From NCBI GenBank assembly GCA_012934845.2, contig WNNJ02003839.1:186001-250000 (forward strand): a stretch of DNA of 64,000 nucleotides, in the 5' to 3' direction. The notes below the pieces were generated by a model. The model was not told the origin of the DNA and did not search any database. It saw only the letters and a program-made list of their open reading frames with translations. Both the position numbers and the translations under genes were made by a program. Shown one piece after another: positions 31,471 to 43,335 of this stretch. Within the stretch, counting starts at the first letter, position 1, and every line of letters begins with the position of its first letter. The stretch is from Pomphorhynchus laevis (taxonomy: Eukaryota > Acanthocephala > Palaeacanthocephala > Echinorhynchida > Pomphorhynchidae).

Positions 31471-33139
31471 AAATTGAAGCACATTGTGTTGATTGAAATA
31501 TATTATCCGGGATCGACACTATCATCTTTGATTGATAAATAGTCCATAAAGGACTATTTAAATAGTCCTTTAAATAGTACTATGATAAATAGTCCACAGT
31601 GAAGATTAGCACATTTTTAATATGAACAGTGTATAAAGCGTGTGCATCATGAAATTGTACATAATTGAGATTAATCTACGTTTTTTGTTTATTTTGAATG
31701 GGAGCCCTATTCCTGTAACAACAATAATGTTCAAATGATAGTTCCTCTTTTTTTGTAGATGTGGAAATGTCTGTTACGGTGTATAATTAGAGCCAGCAAT
31801 TCACATATAACCAATTAAGATGTAGTTTTCGTGTACGAGTCCGACATGTCGGAGCAAAGTAGTTAAGATCACGATGTAAAGTTATCTTGAAGTAATCCTA
31901 AGCTTCTTGTATACCTCTTTCGATGAATCATCCTATTAGATATGAAACATTATACTACGCACGGCATCTTAGATGATCTTAAAGGGATTCATAATTTTAA
32001 TTGGTGCAACATATGATTGTATTGCGTTAAATATCATTGATATGGTTGAACGATCGCTGGAAAAAGCAGAGGTCTAGAATTTAGGAGTTAATAGCCCTCT
32101 ATGACAAGTTTCACTGTGAACGTGTTCGATTAAATGCAAATCATTTTTCATTTTTAAAAGCAATTATGATTTAGAATAACATTCGGGAGAAGAACGTAAT
32201 TAATCCAATTTATCCGCGGCATATTACAGTCTCATATCCAGATCAACTTTTGGCTCCTGGCTGAATATGCAGATATTGATGATCTAATCGAAGCAGTTAA
32301 AGTAAAACGGGAGTAATAGAAGAGACTTAGATATAAAATTGTCTTTGTGGTCTGTTTATATACCCATGCGCATTCACAGACTTAATTGATCTTGCTCTAT
32401 TGACAGAATCCGTGCTGTAAAGATTTCTTTAACATAGATGACGAGACTACAACATTATGGCAACTGGTATTCATTGAATTTCGATAAACATGAAATAAAT
32501 AAGTTCAAAAAATGGCTATTTGCAGTTTCCTCAAAAGGTTCAAGCAATAAGATTTAAAATTTTGAAATTAATTACCTTGTAATTAATGCGAGAGAAAAGT
32601 TAAAATGAAAAATTGTCAGAAACACCAGCATTACACACAGCGATACGCTGTTGAGAATGAAAAAAGCTTTCAAAAAGAAGTCATCAATGTTAAAATCTAG
32701 AATATGCGTAACAAAAGTTTATTGGAAAAAGTCGGAAATATTTTCCAATAAAGATTAGTTATTTAAAAATAGTTATTGAAAATATAGCTAGTTACAGTAG
32801 TTATTGAAAATATACGAACAACGTTTCATAAAGTTGGATGCTAAAATCATCTTATTTATAATGGTAAGTTATTCATTGCGCTGAGAAAGTAAATACAACG
32901 CAAATATCATTAACTAAATAATCGTTAACGATATTTATCGTTAACGTTAAATATCGTTTCGCTTCAACAACTTTTTCAAAATACTGGTCGCAATTTTCAG
33001 TTTTTATTTTTACTTGGCTACTGAAAAACTCATTTGCATTCTATCGTCAATATTTTTGTCTATAGTGATACTGCTTGTTTTTGTTAAATCCATAGCCGTA
33101 ATCTGTCATTAATTATACCCTTACCACATCACATTTTTT
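31471..33139. other. Unannotated stretch with a palindrome
   Basis: No gene or element recognised. A perfect 24-bp palindrome AAAGGACTATTT / AAATAGTCCTTT sits at 31548-31571, flanked by further AAATAGTCC words. CGTTAACG palindromes cluster at 32927-32950. Confidence 0.45.
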
Positions 33140-34640
33140 TGCTTTCCTGTCTTTTACCTGAGATTTTGATGAGATTATTAATGAGATTTTGCACAATATG
33201 ATGAACAAGGGTATCATATTTTGTACTATCTTTATTAGTTATTTCCGTTTGATGTCGGATTTTATGTTACTAGTCTAGTACTTGAAGACCTTTCAGTCTC
33301 ACTGGCATATTGAAAATTGTATTTCAAACATTCACCGATATATGTTATATTTGCTGTTATAAGGTATTGTCAACTAGTATTTTGTACCGTAGACCTGTAC
33401 ATGTGTCTGTGAAGTTGGTTACATTATTTTTTATTTGTGCACAAGTTTTGCATCTTCCTCTCTCTCACACAACTTTTGCAATTTCCTTCAGTTGTCGGTT
33501 TTGTATCTGAGGTATTTTTGCTCTAATTACTATATCACATATTTTGCTATGTGATTTAAATATTAGCGCTCGTGCTGAGATTTTCATGTTTGTTGTTGTT
33601 TCGTGGCAGGCGTGATTAAGATCTATTCCAACCTCACGGACAATATTAGTTGGTTTTGTTTTTTAATATTCTCAAGGCATTTTTCTCTTGCTACTTTCCT
33701 AATTTTTAAGGACCTGCGTATGAATGAGTTTTTTATAATTGCGATTTAATTGGATCTATTCGTAGCCTTTGTAAGTTTCTTTTGAAATACATATTACTTC
33801 CACATACTCTACCTTTAATGCTTCATTCTCTTATCGTGGTTTACGCGCTTTTATAGTTTATATAAAGAGGAATCTATAATTGTCTTATCTAAGAAATTTG
33901 CAGTTCCATATTCTAAAGTGAATTTAAATGGTCCCTAATTGTTCCATTTTAAACAAACAGTTTGAAATTGATATCTCTGTATGTCCATATCAAAATGTTA
34001 TCGATATATCTTTTAAACTGTAATGGTTTTAACTCTTGTTTTCAATATATGAACGCTCATATTCTACCATGTAAATGTTGGCGAAGTTTGGGGCACATAG
34101 AGTGCCCATAGCTGCACCTTTTTGTAAAAGAATTTGTTATTCCACTCGAAAACATTGTAATTTAGAATCAGTTCTAAGGAATATATGATGAAGATTAGTT
34201 CGTTGTCCTTCAAAGTGTAATTTGACACAAATTGATTTATTGCTTGTACGTCATTTTTATGTGGTATGGATGTATATAAAGGCTCATCATATATCGTGCC
34301 TAGGAAGCATCCAGTGGTATGTCGTCTTTATGTTGTTTAAACATTTGTAGAAAGTGTAGAGTGCTAAATATGTGTGATAGAATTTTTTCAATGAATTTGG
34401 TTACTAACTTACTAATTTTTTGATAGTCTTTCTGTTAGTGTACTTGTCAACTGATAATCGGTCTGCCTCAATATAGCTTTTCCGGTTTGTGTGTTTTACA
34501 TGTAAGGTAAATGATATAGCTTTTTAAGCACAGTGAATAATTTGCTCTAAAATATCTATTCGGATGTGTACAATGGATCCTGTCAAGCAGTTAAACCTTA
34601 TATCTAATAATGGTGACGGATGTGCTGAGTAAACAACGGT
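33140..34640 (-). mobile_element. Canonical Penelope-like element, decayed (RT then C-terminal GIY-YIG)
   Basis: On the minus strand the RT motif B block KGAAMGTLCAPNFANIYM (about 34085-34140) is followed by motif C RYIDNILIW (about 33980-34005; second Asp changed to Asn). Further downstream a linker with CKTCAQIKNNVTNF appears near 33430, then an endonuclease scrap, QYASETERSSSTRL (33290-33330), equivalent to QYIGETERSLxTRL in PLEs. The order RT before GIY-YIG is opposite to the Naiads in this window, so this is a separate, older PLE lineage. Stops and frameshifts throughout. A fragment FIEKILSHIFSTLHF (34360-34400) belongs upstream of motif B. Confidence 0.7.
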
Positions 34641-34718
34641 CCAGAATTTTTTACGAAATACAGCATTCATAGGAAATGTTGTTGCTTAGATTGGACCTTG
34701 ACTCAAGGCCCAATAAAC

Positions 34719-35643
34719 GTTTTTACTGGCTTGTTGCGTGCATGGACCTTCTAATTATTCTTTATATGCACAAATGCGTATCCGTTGGTTACAAGGGCAA
34801 TGAATTTCTCACAGGATTCCGAAAGGAATACGTTTTTATAAATCGGTAGTGCGAAAAATTGCTTGAAACTGTGGTCCAGTAGCCAAAACTGACTACGATT
34901 GATTTTAAATCCATATGTGCTGCTAAATAACTGGACTTCGATTGTCATCTCCATCAGTCTAATGTATCACTCCGAGACGCTACTAACCACACAGCAGCCA
35001 TCGTCCGTCGGATGAAGTGGTTAAGGTGCGTTTCGACTACTTTTGTGATAACTGTAAAGACACCAGCAATTCCTCACGATGCTAAACAAAACTCAGGTGC
35101 ATAAAGCGTTTTTACTGGCTTGTTGCGTGTGTGGACCTTCTAGTTATTCTTTATATGCACAAATGCGTATCCGTTGGTTACGAGGGCATTGAATTTCTCA
35201 CATGATTCCGGAAGGAATACGTTTTTTATAAATTGGTGTTGCGAAAAATTCACTTAAAACTGTGGTCCAGGAGCCAAAACTGGCTACGATTGATTTTAAG
35301 TCCATATGTGCTGCTAAACAACTGAACTTCGATCATCAGCTCCATCAGTATAATGTATCACTCCGAGACGCTCGTACCACCCAGCAGTCATCGTCAGTCG
35401 GATGAAGTGGTTAGGGTGCGTTTCGACTGCTTTTGTGATAACTGTAAAGACACCAGCAATTCCTCACGATGCTAAACTGGCTTGTTGCGTGTGTGGACCT
35501 TCTAGTAATTCTTTATATGCACAAATGCGTATCCGTTGGTTACGAGGGCACTGAATTTCGCACAGGATTCCGAAAGGAATACTTTTTTTTAAATTAGTAG
35601 AGCAAAAAATCGCTTGAAACTGTGGTCCAGTAGCCAAAACTGG
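34719..35643. repeat. Tandem repeat array, 2.4 copies of a ~370-390 bp unit
   Basis: Units start near 34719, 35108 and 35475 with TTTTTACTGGCTTGTTGCGT. They share ATATGCACAAATGCGTATCC, GTGGTCCAGTAGCCAAAACT and GGATGAAGTGGTTANGGTGC, and end CAATTCCTCACGATGCTAAA. The third copy is cut off at about 35643, where the Tc1-like element begins. Words such as TATCACTCC...CAGC and GATGAAGTGG...CGTTTCGRCT also occur in the foldback at 36985-37475, so the array and the foldback are related. Confidence 0.88.
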
Positions 35644-36540
35644 CTCCTCTATATCTTTTGTAATCCGAAAAGAGGCGTGGAGATTTTGAAAAAGGCAAAA
35701 AAATCATTTCTTCTGAAGAAAAAAAACGTGGACCGAAAAAATATATCTCTTCAGGAACGAATTCAATAAACGTCGAGCTTGCAATTAACCCATGCACGAC
35801 ACTGGAATCGATAAATTTAAATTTGAAAAACAATCATAAGATTAATTCATCTAGATCAAGTATATCAAGGGACATTAAAAAATGGGGTTTACTCGAAAAA
35901 TATTATCAAAAATTCCTATTTCCAGAAATTCTGATTCAAATAAAACAACAAGATTCATTTATGCGAATTTAATAAGAGAAAAATCTGATAATGATTTGAT
36001 TTTTTTGGACAAATCCGGGTTCAATCTCCACCTGACTAAAAATATGGATACTCAAAGAAAAATTGCAAAGCATACACTCAGTTCCGAATTCAAAAGGCTC
36101 TAACGCTTCCTTCTTATGCACAATATCAATCGAGGGAATTTATTGCTTTAAAGCAAAAGTTGGGAGTTTTAAAGCAGCGAATCTGTTGGATTTTATAAGT
36201 AATGAACTCTCACTATTGAATACTAATTCGATAAAACATATAGTTTTAGATAATGTCTCTATACATAAAACTCATGATGTGGTTACAGCATTTGCCCAAC
36301 ATGGATATATTTTGCATTTCATGCCTCCATATTCACCGCATTTGAATCCCATAGAAGAATGTTTCAGCCCATTTAAATCTAAATTTATAAATATGGGGCC
36401 ATGCAAAAATCTTGAAGCAATAAAAGCAAGAATCAATGAAATTGCCCTTAATAGCCACTTTGAAATGGCGGGGGTTTTAAACATATGCGTGAATGGGTGG
36501 ATAGAAGTATTATGAGAGAGGATTTGATTTAATAAAACTT
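35644..36540 (+). mobile_element. IS630/Tc1-like DNA transposon, frameshifted transposase
   Basis: An HTH-like stretch (SSRSSISRDIKKWG, about 35840-35890) is followed, after a shift in an A run at about 35876-35882, by MGFTRKILSKIPISRN and the first catalytic Asp in IFLDKSGFNLH (GAC at 36008). A second shift near 36063-36103 leads to the C-terminal part: VLDNVSIHK (GAT at 36249) and PPYSPHLNPIEECF (GAA at 36354). The spacing between second Asp and Glu is 34 residues, i.e. DD34E. All three catalytic residues survive but in different frames, so it is a pseudogene. It interrupts the tandem array ending at 35643. No terminal inverted repeats could be assigned. Confidence 0.85.
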
Positions 36541-36761
36541 TTATTAGATTTTACTCTCCTTTTATAATGTTGCAAGTAGGTACACAATATACAATATGCA
36601 AATGCATCTTTATACACTTAAAAAATTATTTGGGATTTGATTTCAATTTCATTAAAACTTGTATTCGTTAAGCATTTAAAAATAAACCCATATCTATCAT
36701 GTTGGGGAGTGCAGAATAGCCCTCTCCCAAATAGGGGGCCTATTCTTGTATAAATATTAAA

Positions 36762-36937
36762 AAAATGTATCTATAACTTTGAGAAATTTGTCTATAACTC
36801 TGGGAAAATGAATCTATAACTTTAAGAAATTTGTCTAACTCTGGGAAAATGTATCTATAACTATGGGAAAATGTGTCTATAACTTTGGGAAAATGTGTCT
36901 ATAACTTTGGGAAAATGTGTCTATAACTATTGGAAAC
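36762..36937. repeat. 22-bp minisatellite, about 8 copies
   Basis: Unit AAAATGTGTCTATAACTTTG plus GG. The last copies are nearly perfect; the first four are degraded (AAATTTGTCTATAACTCTGGG type). Just right of the Tc1-like element. Confidence 0.9.
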
Positions 36938-36984
36938 CCTGTAAACTGTGCTCCGGGAGCAAATAAGCTTCATTTTATAATTGT

Positions 36985-37475
36985 AGATGTTGTCAAAAAC
37001 CGGTGTTCGATTACATGAGAGCAAACTTTCTTATCACTCCTAAACGAGCTCATGGTAGCCGACAGCACTCATCAGTAGGGTGAAGTACCATCAGTCGTTT
37101 CGGCTGCCTTGTGATATATTTAAATGTATCTCCGAGAGATAGCTAACTTTGTAGCATGGGCTTTAAACTAACAATGTGCCTTCCGGATCATCCTAATTTT
37201 ATTCGGCAGGAATTTTACTTGCTGTCGTTGCTTGCTTTCTCACAGGATCCTGAAGCTTATTAGCTTCCGGAGCACAGTCGAACACAATCTGATATAAAAT
37301 TATAAAAATGTATCATTTAAAGTATATATCACAAGGCAACCGAAACGGCTGATGGTAGTTTACCTTGCTGCTGAGTGCTGCCGGCTACCATCAGTTATTC
37401 TAGGAGTGATAAAAAAGTATGCTCTGCATGTAATCGAACTCCGATTTTGCCAACATATACAATTATATATACTTC
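36985..37475. mobile_element. Foldback element with ~150-170 bp inverted arms
   Basis: Left arm (36985-37130: TATCACTCCTAAACGAG, ATGGTAGCCGACAGCACTCA, CGTTTCGGCTGCCTTGTGAT) recurs inverted on the right (37300-37475: ATCACAAGGCAACCGAAACG, GAGTGCTGCCGGCTACCAT, TCTAGGAGTGATA). The central spacer (37131-37300) carries GGATCCTGAAGCTTATTAGC and no ORF. The flanking words GTGCTCCGGGAGC (36950) and CTTCCGGAGCACAG (37260) are also inverted. Related to the tandem array at 34719-35643. Confidence 0.8.
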
Positions 37476-39199
37476 AGCTACTAAGACTGATTTTGGATTA
37501 AAAATCAAAAGCGAATTAGTAAACTCGGATTTATGATGATTTGGATATTAAGTAGGCAAGGTAAATGATAAAAATCCTAAGATAAAAAATTGATCTTATT
37601 ATTCATATCTACTTAATTAATATCAATTTATAGTATTACCACTATGCTTTTCATTAGCTGTTTGTGTAACTGGATTATAGTGTATGACTTTAAATCTGAA
37701 CTTCCTGATTTATTTGTGATTTTAATTTACGTGTTTTCGAGTATTCACTAAACAAACTGCTCATATATTGCTACTAGAATCAAAGGAAAGATATCAATTC
37801 TGACATTATAAGTGTGAAGTGTTATGGCCTCATGGGATTAATTCTACACATAATTACGAACAGATCTAAAATTATTTGTCGTTTTTCGTATTTGTTAAAC
37901 CAGCAACAATGGAGTTGACGAGACCTGCACTTAATGATCAGCACTATATCCTTTGCAACAATAACGGCAAAAGTTCATATTTACCTCTTTAAAGAACTAC
38001 ATAAAAATTCTACACGGGACTCTTTAAATGTAACTAATAAATGTAATATACTCATTTGTGTACACTGAACGTTTGTCGATGATGAACATATAGTTGAAGT
38101 AGAAATTCATAAACCTGTATAAACGTTTTATTGTCACATTTTCGATCAAAAGCGTAACAACCTCGACACATGCCTGACCTGTCTAGGCACAGGAATAGCA
38201 TAGGCGCATTGAGTTTATCCTATCACATACGCATCAGCGATTCTGAGATGACCTTATTTTTCCGTTATACTTACTCTTACCTACCATGGCATCTCGTCAT
38301 GTCTTTACACTACAATAAGAAAAGATCAGGAAGACATTTTTAAAAATGTCTACCAATTTAAATATCATAAATCGATTTATGCTATTATTAGAAAATGTGT
38401 ACATAAATGCCTAATTTAGCCATTTATTATACATTCGACAATTTTATAATTATCAAAATGTTTGTAATTATAAAGTTCTCTTTCTCAATTGAATAATTGT
38501 GAAGATTAAAATGAAAGATATATATTTGAGCTTTCGGCATAAATTTGTCTTTCAAATAAATAGACAACTTTCATGTTCCTCTTTAATTTGATTCATCTTT
38601 TATAAATCTTGTGTGATCTTGAAGTTGACAGCAATAATTTTTGATTTGTGAACACTTAATTTTTGTTTGTTTGCTTCTTATCCGTTGTATTATTAATAAA
38701 ACCCTTATTTATAACTTAATGGCATAGCTGATCATTAGGTAAACAACACATTTTTATTAAAATATTGAATATTGAAAATGTAAAAATAAACTTGGATTTA
38801 GCTTGCATATTCTACGTTTAATAGCAATAACACAATAACGCTATTCTTCAACGTAATGTCATCACATTGACTATATAAATATTTATTTACAATATTAATC
38901 ATATTAGTGAATGTTATTGCTTGAAGCAAGCATGATTTTCCTCTTGAAAATCTAGCAATTTCGCTTTTAGAAACTCGACCAGATCTCACGAATCATTAAA
39001 TCATTAAACATAAAAATCTGTAAATTTATACGCAACCGGTTGTACTGATTAGATAAAATTTAATGAAATTCGTTTTTCAGCTCACGTGACAAGTTTCTGA
39101 TGCACTTACACCGTTTCGATTCAAGCAGGGGCTTATTTTGAATTGTGAAAATAATTACAAACAACAGTATACCAAATATTGTATTACCATGCGGCATCT
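37476..39199. other. Intergenic stretch, no gene recognised
   Basis: Moderately AT-rich. The minus-strand ORF 38798-38989 has no recognisable content, and no splice signals convincingly frame an exon. Confidence 0.45.
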
Positions 39200-42100
39200 G
39201 AAGGCAAATAATGAATTGGTACCGGATATGTTTCCTGCAAAAAGTGTATACTCCTTAGATCGGTAATTATGGTACTATTATTAACGGGAACTTCCCCTAT
39301 TCCAAAGTTAAGGAACTGAATTATTATCAAACTAACTCAACCTCAAGAGCGACATAAGCTCTTCTCAATATTTCTAAGAAGGTTTGTAAGTAATAATCCT
39401 AACAGGATTATTTTTATTTCTGTGAAAATGTATGACTCAACTATAAAAATCTCATTTGCTTTCAATGTGTTAGCAACAGATTATGTTAATTTTTTCAAGC
39501 GTAATCTCAATAATCTTGGAATGATCGAGCATAAACCTATTCTCTCGACCTTAAGAATATCGAACTTCCCTTCTCATCTGGAAAATGATGGCCTTCAAGC
39601 ACTATAATCCTTGTTCAAACTCTCGAACGTTAGGACTCTGAAAGACAAGAATGGTTTCCCGATTCCAGTTGCTTTCTGCTCGGCGGAATCCGGGCACAGT
39701 CTAACGTTATCCCAGTCAGGCTGTAACTATTTCCTAGGTTTCACCTTCTCTTCTCCATAGTTAAATAGGACAACCTTACCTCCCCTCCCCCATTGCAACG
39801 TCTGCCACGTATGGGGGCACTCGGGATCAAATTGTTCAAAAACTCGCATCTGCGGAGTATGCTACATGGACTCCTGCAGCTCATTACTAAAGGGGTAGAA
39901 ATGCGTGGTTTCTCCCAAATGCGCGAATTGTAAAGGGGACCACCCCGCCTAGTCTAGAAAGTGTCCCTTTTTCAAAAAATACAGGAAAAAGCATGTGTCT
40001 CGACCTGTTACTCCTAACAGACTGTCGGCTGCCACAGCAGCCATTCCGGTGAACCGTATGTAGGACAAGGATATTATACACCTGGATTTCTAAAAAAATC
40101 TACTAAAATGGACATGTAGAAACTTATAACTAGCATACTTGCTACACTTTTCACAGCTCCTGAAATTTCATCGCCGATGGTCCCAGTATCGAAATAAAGA
40201 GGTGGAACCACTCACTCTGTTCCTCCATTGAAGATTGGAAAATTGCTACAACAGGCCTCCCAGGGAAATGAAGATAATGTTCGTGAACAAGTGCCCACCT
40301 TGGATAGCGCCAGTGGTGGAGGGGGTAACCCTTCCACCCCTGGCTCCGTCTAGGGATGTGGTAATACCATACAGCAGACCTAACACAATGCAGAGTACTC
40401 GAGAGCCTTGTTCACTGAATATCATTCAGTAGAATTCGGGAGGAGCGTCTGCCCTTAGACTTCTATCTGATAGAGATGCAGATGTCATAGTCCTTCAGGA
40501 GACGCGGTCTACCGTATCCTCCATGACATTACTCGATTCATCACTAAGAACATTTGTTCCCACTATACTCCGTACATAACACCTCCTCACTCCTATTCAT
40601 CTTAAGGACTCTTGACCTTAGTTAAATTCTTTTTAAGATCCTCCCTCCTTTTAAATTATTCTTGTCCAGCCCTGTCTTTTTTTGTAGTTTCACTCAGTAA
40701 GAACCTTAAACTCCTCAGTCTAGCCAATGTCTACATCCGTCCAGGGAAGATTCACAAGAACCGTTACCTCCTGGATAAGATTATCGACAGCGGTTACGGC
40801 ATGGTACTAGGTGACTTCAACGACAGAGCTGGTCGTTGGATTAATGCAGCACTCCGTAGAGTCAGGAACGGTCATCTTATTCATAAATCACCATCCCCTA
40901 CTTTTCATTGCACATCAACGAATTCACTCCTCGACTTATTACTGCTCCATGAGAAGTGGTTGCTAAAACCCTTCTGTACGGAGCAGTCGCAATAACATAT
41001 GTTCACTTCTAATGACCTAATTCGCTGGCGGATAGAAGAGGATACGCTGCTTCGAAGGAGATTCCACTTTGACCCTATCAAAGTGGCTTTCTTTCAGGCA
41101 GCTATCCAACGAATCCCCCGAATTGATAATGAGAGTTTAATCGAATTTAATTCCTACCTCTCCTCGCAAGCCACCGCGTTGCATTCTACAACCTATAAAG
41201 GTCGTATTTTCAGACCCACTCCGACAAAACTCAAGACCTTAGCATATTTGCTCCGTCTCCCCAATCTCTCTGCTTCTGCTAGGCAAGTTCTCTCGAAAGA
41301 ATATTGGAGCACTAGATATAGGTTCCAGCTGGGTAAAGATAGGGCTAGCATTGCTTCCTTTAATCCATCCCAGTCTTCCTACTGGAAGATATTCAAGAGA
41401 GAAGTTTGTCTGTCGGAATGATAGGGCATTGGGCTGGATTGGTAATATAGGTCTTGATTAAGTTTTGGAAGAATCACTATCCCTACACAATTATGGAGCC
41501 ACTCAATCACCGCAACCAATCCCGCTTTGGGAAGACTTCAGGAGTAGAGACTTATCCGTTACAGATATTCTCAATGCCTGGGGGCCCCTTCCGGGCACCT
41601 CCAAATTTGTCGCTTTACTATCTTCTCATATCTGTCAGCTTTTGACAGCCGAACAAAGAAGGAAGGTGGCCGTCACAATGCTGTTAGCCACCCCATCCGA
41701 TGTGACCGGCATCAATATTAACAGGAGAATTTTTATACCAAAAATGTATCCGGTCTCTTGTCCTAAAGACCTGCGGCCCATTTCAATTCAAAATTCCCTC
41801 GTCTCGATCTACGAAAAAGCGCTTGCGCGTAGAATCCGCGATCATTTTAATAGACGAAATTTAATCCCACCTGGTTTCCATGGGTTCGTCAAAGGTCGCT
41901 CGGTTTGTTCAGCGGTAGGTGAAGTGCATCAGTTTTATCAGGAGAACATTCATCAACTTGTTGTGGCTGTTTTCCTTGATTTTTCTGCAGCATTTAACCG
42001 AATCTCCATTCCCTTTGTTATCTATTCTCTCAGGTCCCTCGAGTTGCCCTCGAGAATTGTTAACAGGGTGGAGATACTGCTGTACACCAAGTGATTCTTT

Positions 42101-42960
42101 TATGAAGACGACCCTGATGCGCGTCAGTTCTTCCCTATTACGGGTGTGCCTCAAGGATCCCCTCTCTCCTATCTTATATCTTGCTGCTTCCATTGTACTC
42201 TTTAAAAAATTTAAACGCGAACAACGTGTTGTGGAATGTGCTGATGATACCACAGCCCTGTTCGCTGGAAGCAGGTGCAAAGATGTAGTCTCGGATATCA
42301 GCAGTTTATTTTTAAGATTAAAAGACAAGTTACCCAATTCCAATCTTATTTAAAACTCCGCTAAATCGCAGGTGGTTGTCTTTCATGTCGTCCATGCAAC
42401 AAAGCAAAAGCTTAAGAGATTTGCACTCTCTGCACTCTCCTCCGTTTTGACTAATTAGCCCCTCCTTATCTTCACGAGTCGAGTGAAATACATAGGGTTC
42501 ACCGTTACGGTGAACTGGTCGGTGATAGCCGACCTGGATATACTTAAACGTATCCTGAAGAGAGCTAGGTGGGCCCTGAAACGGGCACAGCATCTGTCAT
42601 TGAATGGGAAAACCCAGGTGCGCCTTTGGGGCACTTGGTCTATCTCGGGATTAGTCTTCTTCTCTAGAGGAAGTCCCCCAGAGCAAAAACTAAGGTTTCT
42701 CAAGCTGCTCATCTCTCGTTTACTTAGCATAGTCTGCCTCGATTGGACTCTTCGGGGGTGAAAAACTCCGGGTGGTTCAGTCGAATAGCGGCGTGTTGGA
42801 TTGACTGTGGGGCTCAGATCCCGCCGGACCTGAGGCCATGAGGAATCAAGACGACACAAGAGTGATCGTATTTGGAAACTTGTTTCTTTATTGTCTCGTT
42901 TTTATTTGGTCAATTATTTTTTATCGGTTATTTAGTTGTTAATAAATCCTTTACTTACTT
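39200..42960 (+). mobile_element. Jockey/I-group LINE, degenerate + copy
   Basis: Sister of the element at 60190-64000. A gag remnant (TIKISFAFNVLATDYVNFF, 39435-39490) is followed by traces of zinc-knuckle sequence near 39780-39960. The endonuclease region (SLANVYIRPGKIHKNRYLL, MVLGDFNDRAGRW, 40705-40840) and RT (RPISIQNSLVSIYEKALARR 41770-41830, FVKGRSVCSAVGEVHQF, motif A VFLDFSAAFNRI, a shifted motif B GVPQGSPLS near 42150, motif C CADDTTALFAG) follow. Many frameshifts, e.g. 40612-40995, 40999-41421, 41465-42094, 41919-42353, 42483-42761. The 3' end reads TTAATAAATCCTTTACTTAC, matching the other copy's tail. Dead. Confidence 0.88.
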
Positions 42961-43335
42961 GGATCGGTAATTAATATTATCGACTTGGATAGTTTAAATT
43001 TGACTTATCGCTTGCATTCTATAACCCCTTTGTGGTTATATACGTGGCTTCAAGTATCGCAGATCATTTTGATCTTTTTTCATGGTTACACAGTTGTTAC
43101 ATTATATTTCTCTTTTATTCTCGATCAATTTTTCGCTTTCAAGTTTTGAATTAAGCCATCGAAAATTTGATGCTGACAGTGTAGATTTTGTTAATCATAT
43201 GCAAGTATATATACACTATTTTTTATTTAATTTATGAAATAAGTAAATATCAATCAATCGATATCATATTTTAAAAAATATTGACAAATTCGTGTCTATA
43301 TTTAGATAATTTTCAACCATATTTGAAAACGGTTG
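42961..43335. other. 5' flank of the GTPBP1-like gene
   Basis: AT-rich, no ORF; presumably promoter and 5' UTR. No TATA box or initiator could be assigned with confidence. Confidence 0.4.

Noticed and set aside
36757-36940. CRISPR-like array
   Set aside because: Units are directly adjacent without spacers; it is a minisatellite in a eukaryotic genome.
38798-38989. Possible exon on the minus strand
   Set aside because: No polypyrimidine tract before the candidate AG, no recognisable protein and two competing frames.
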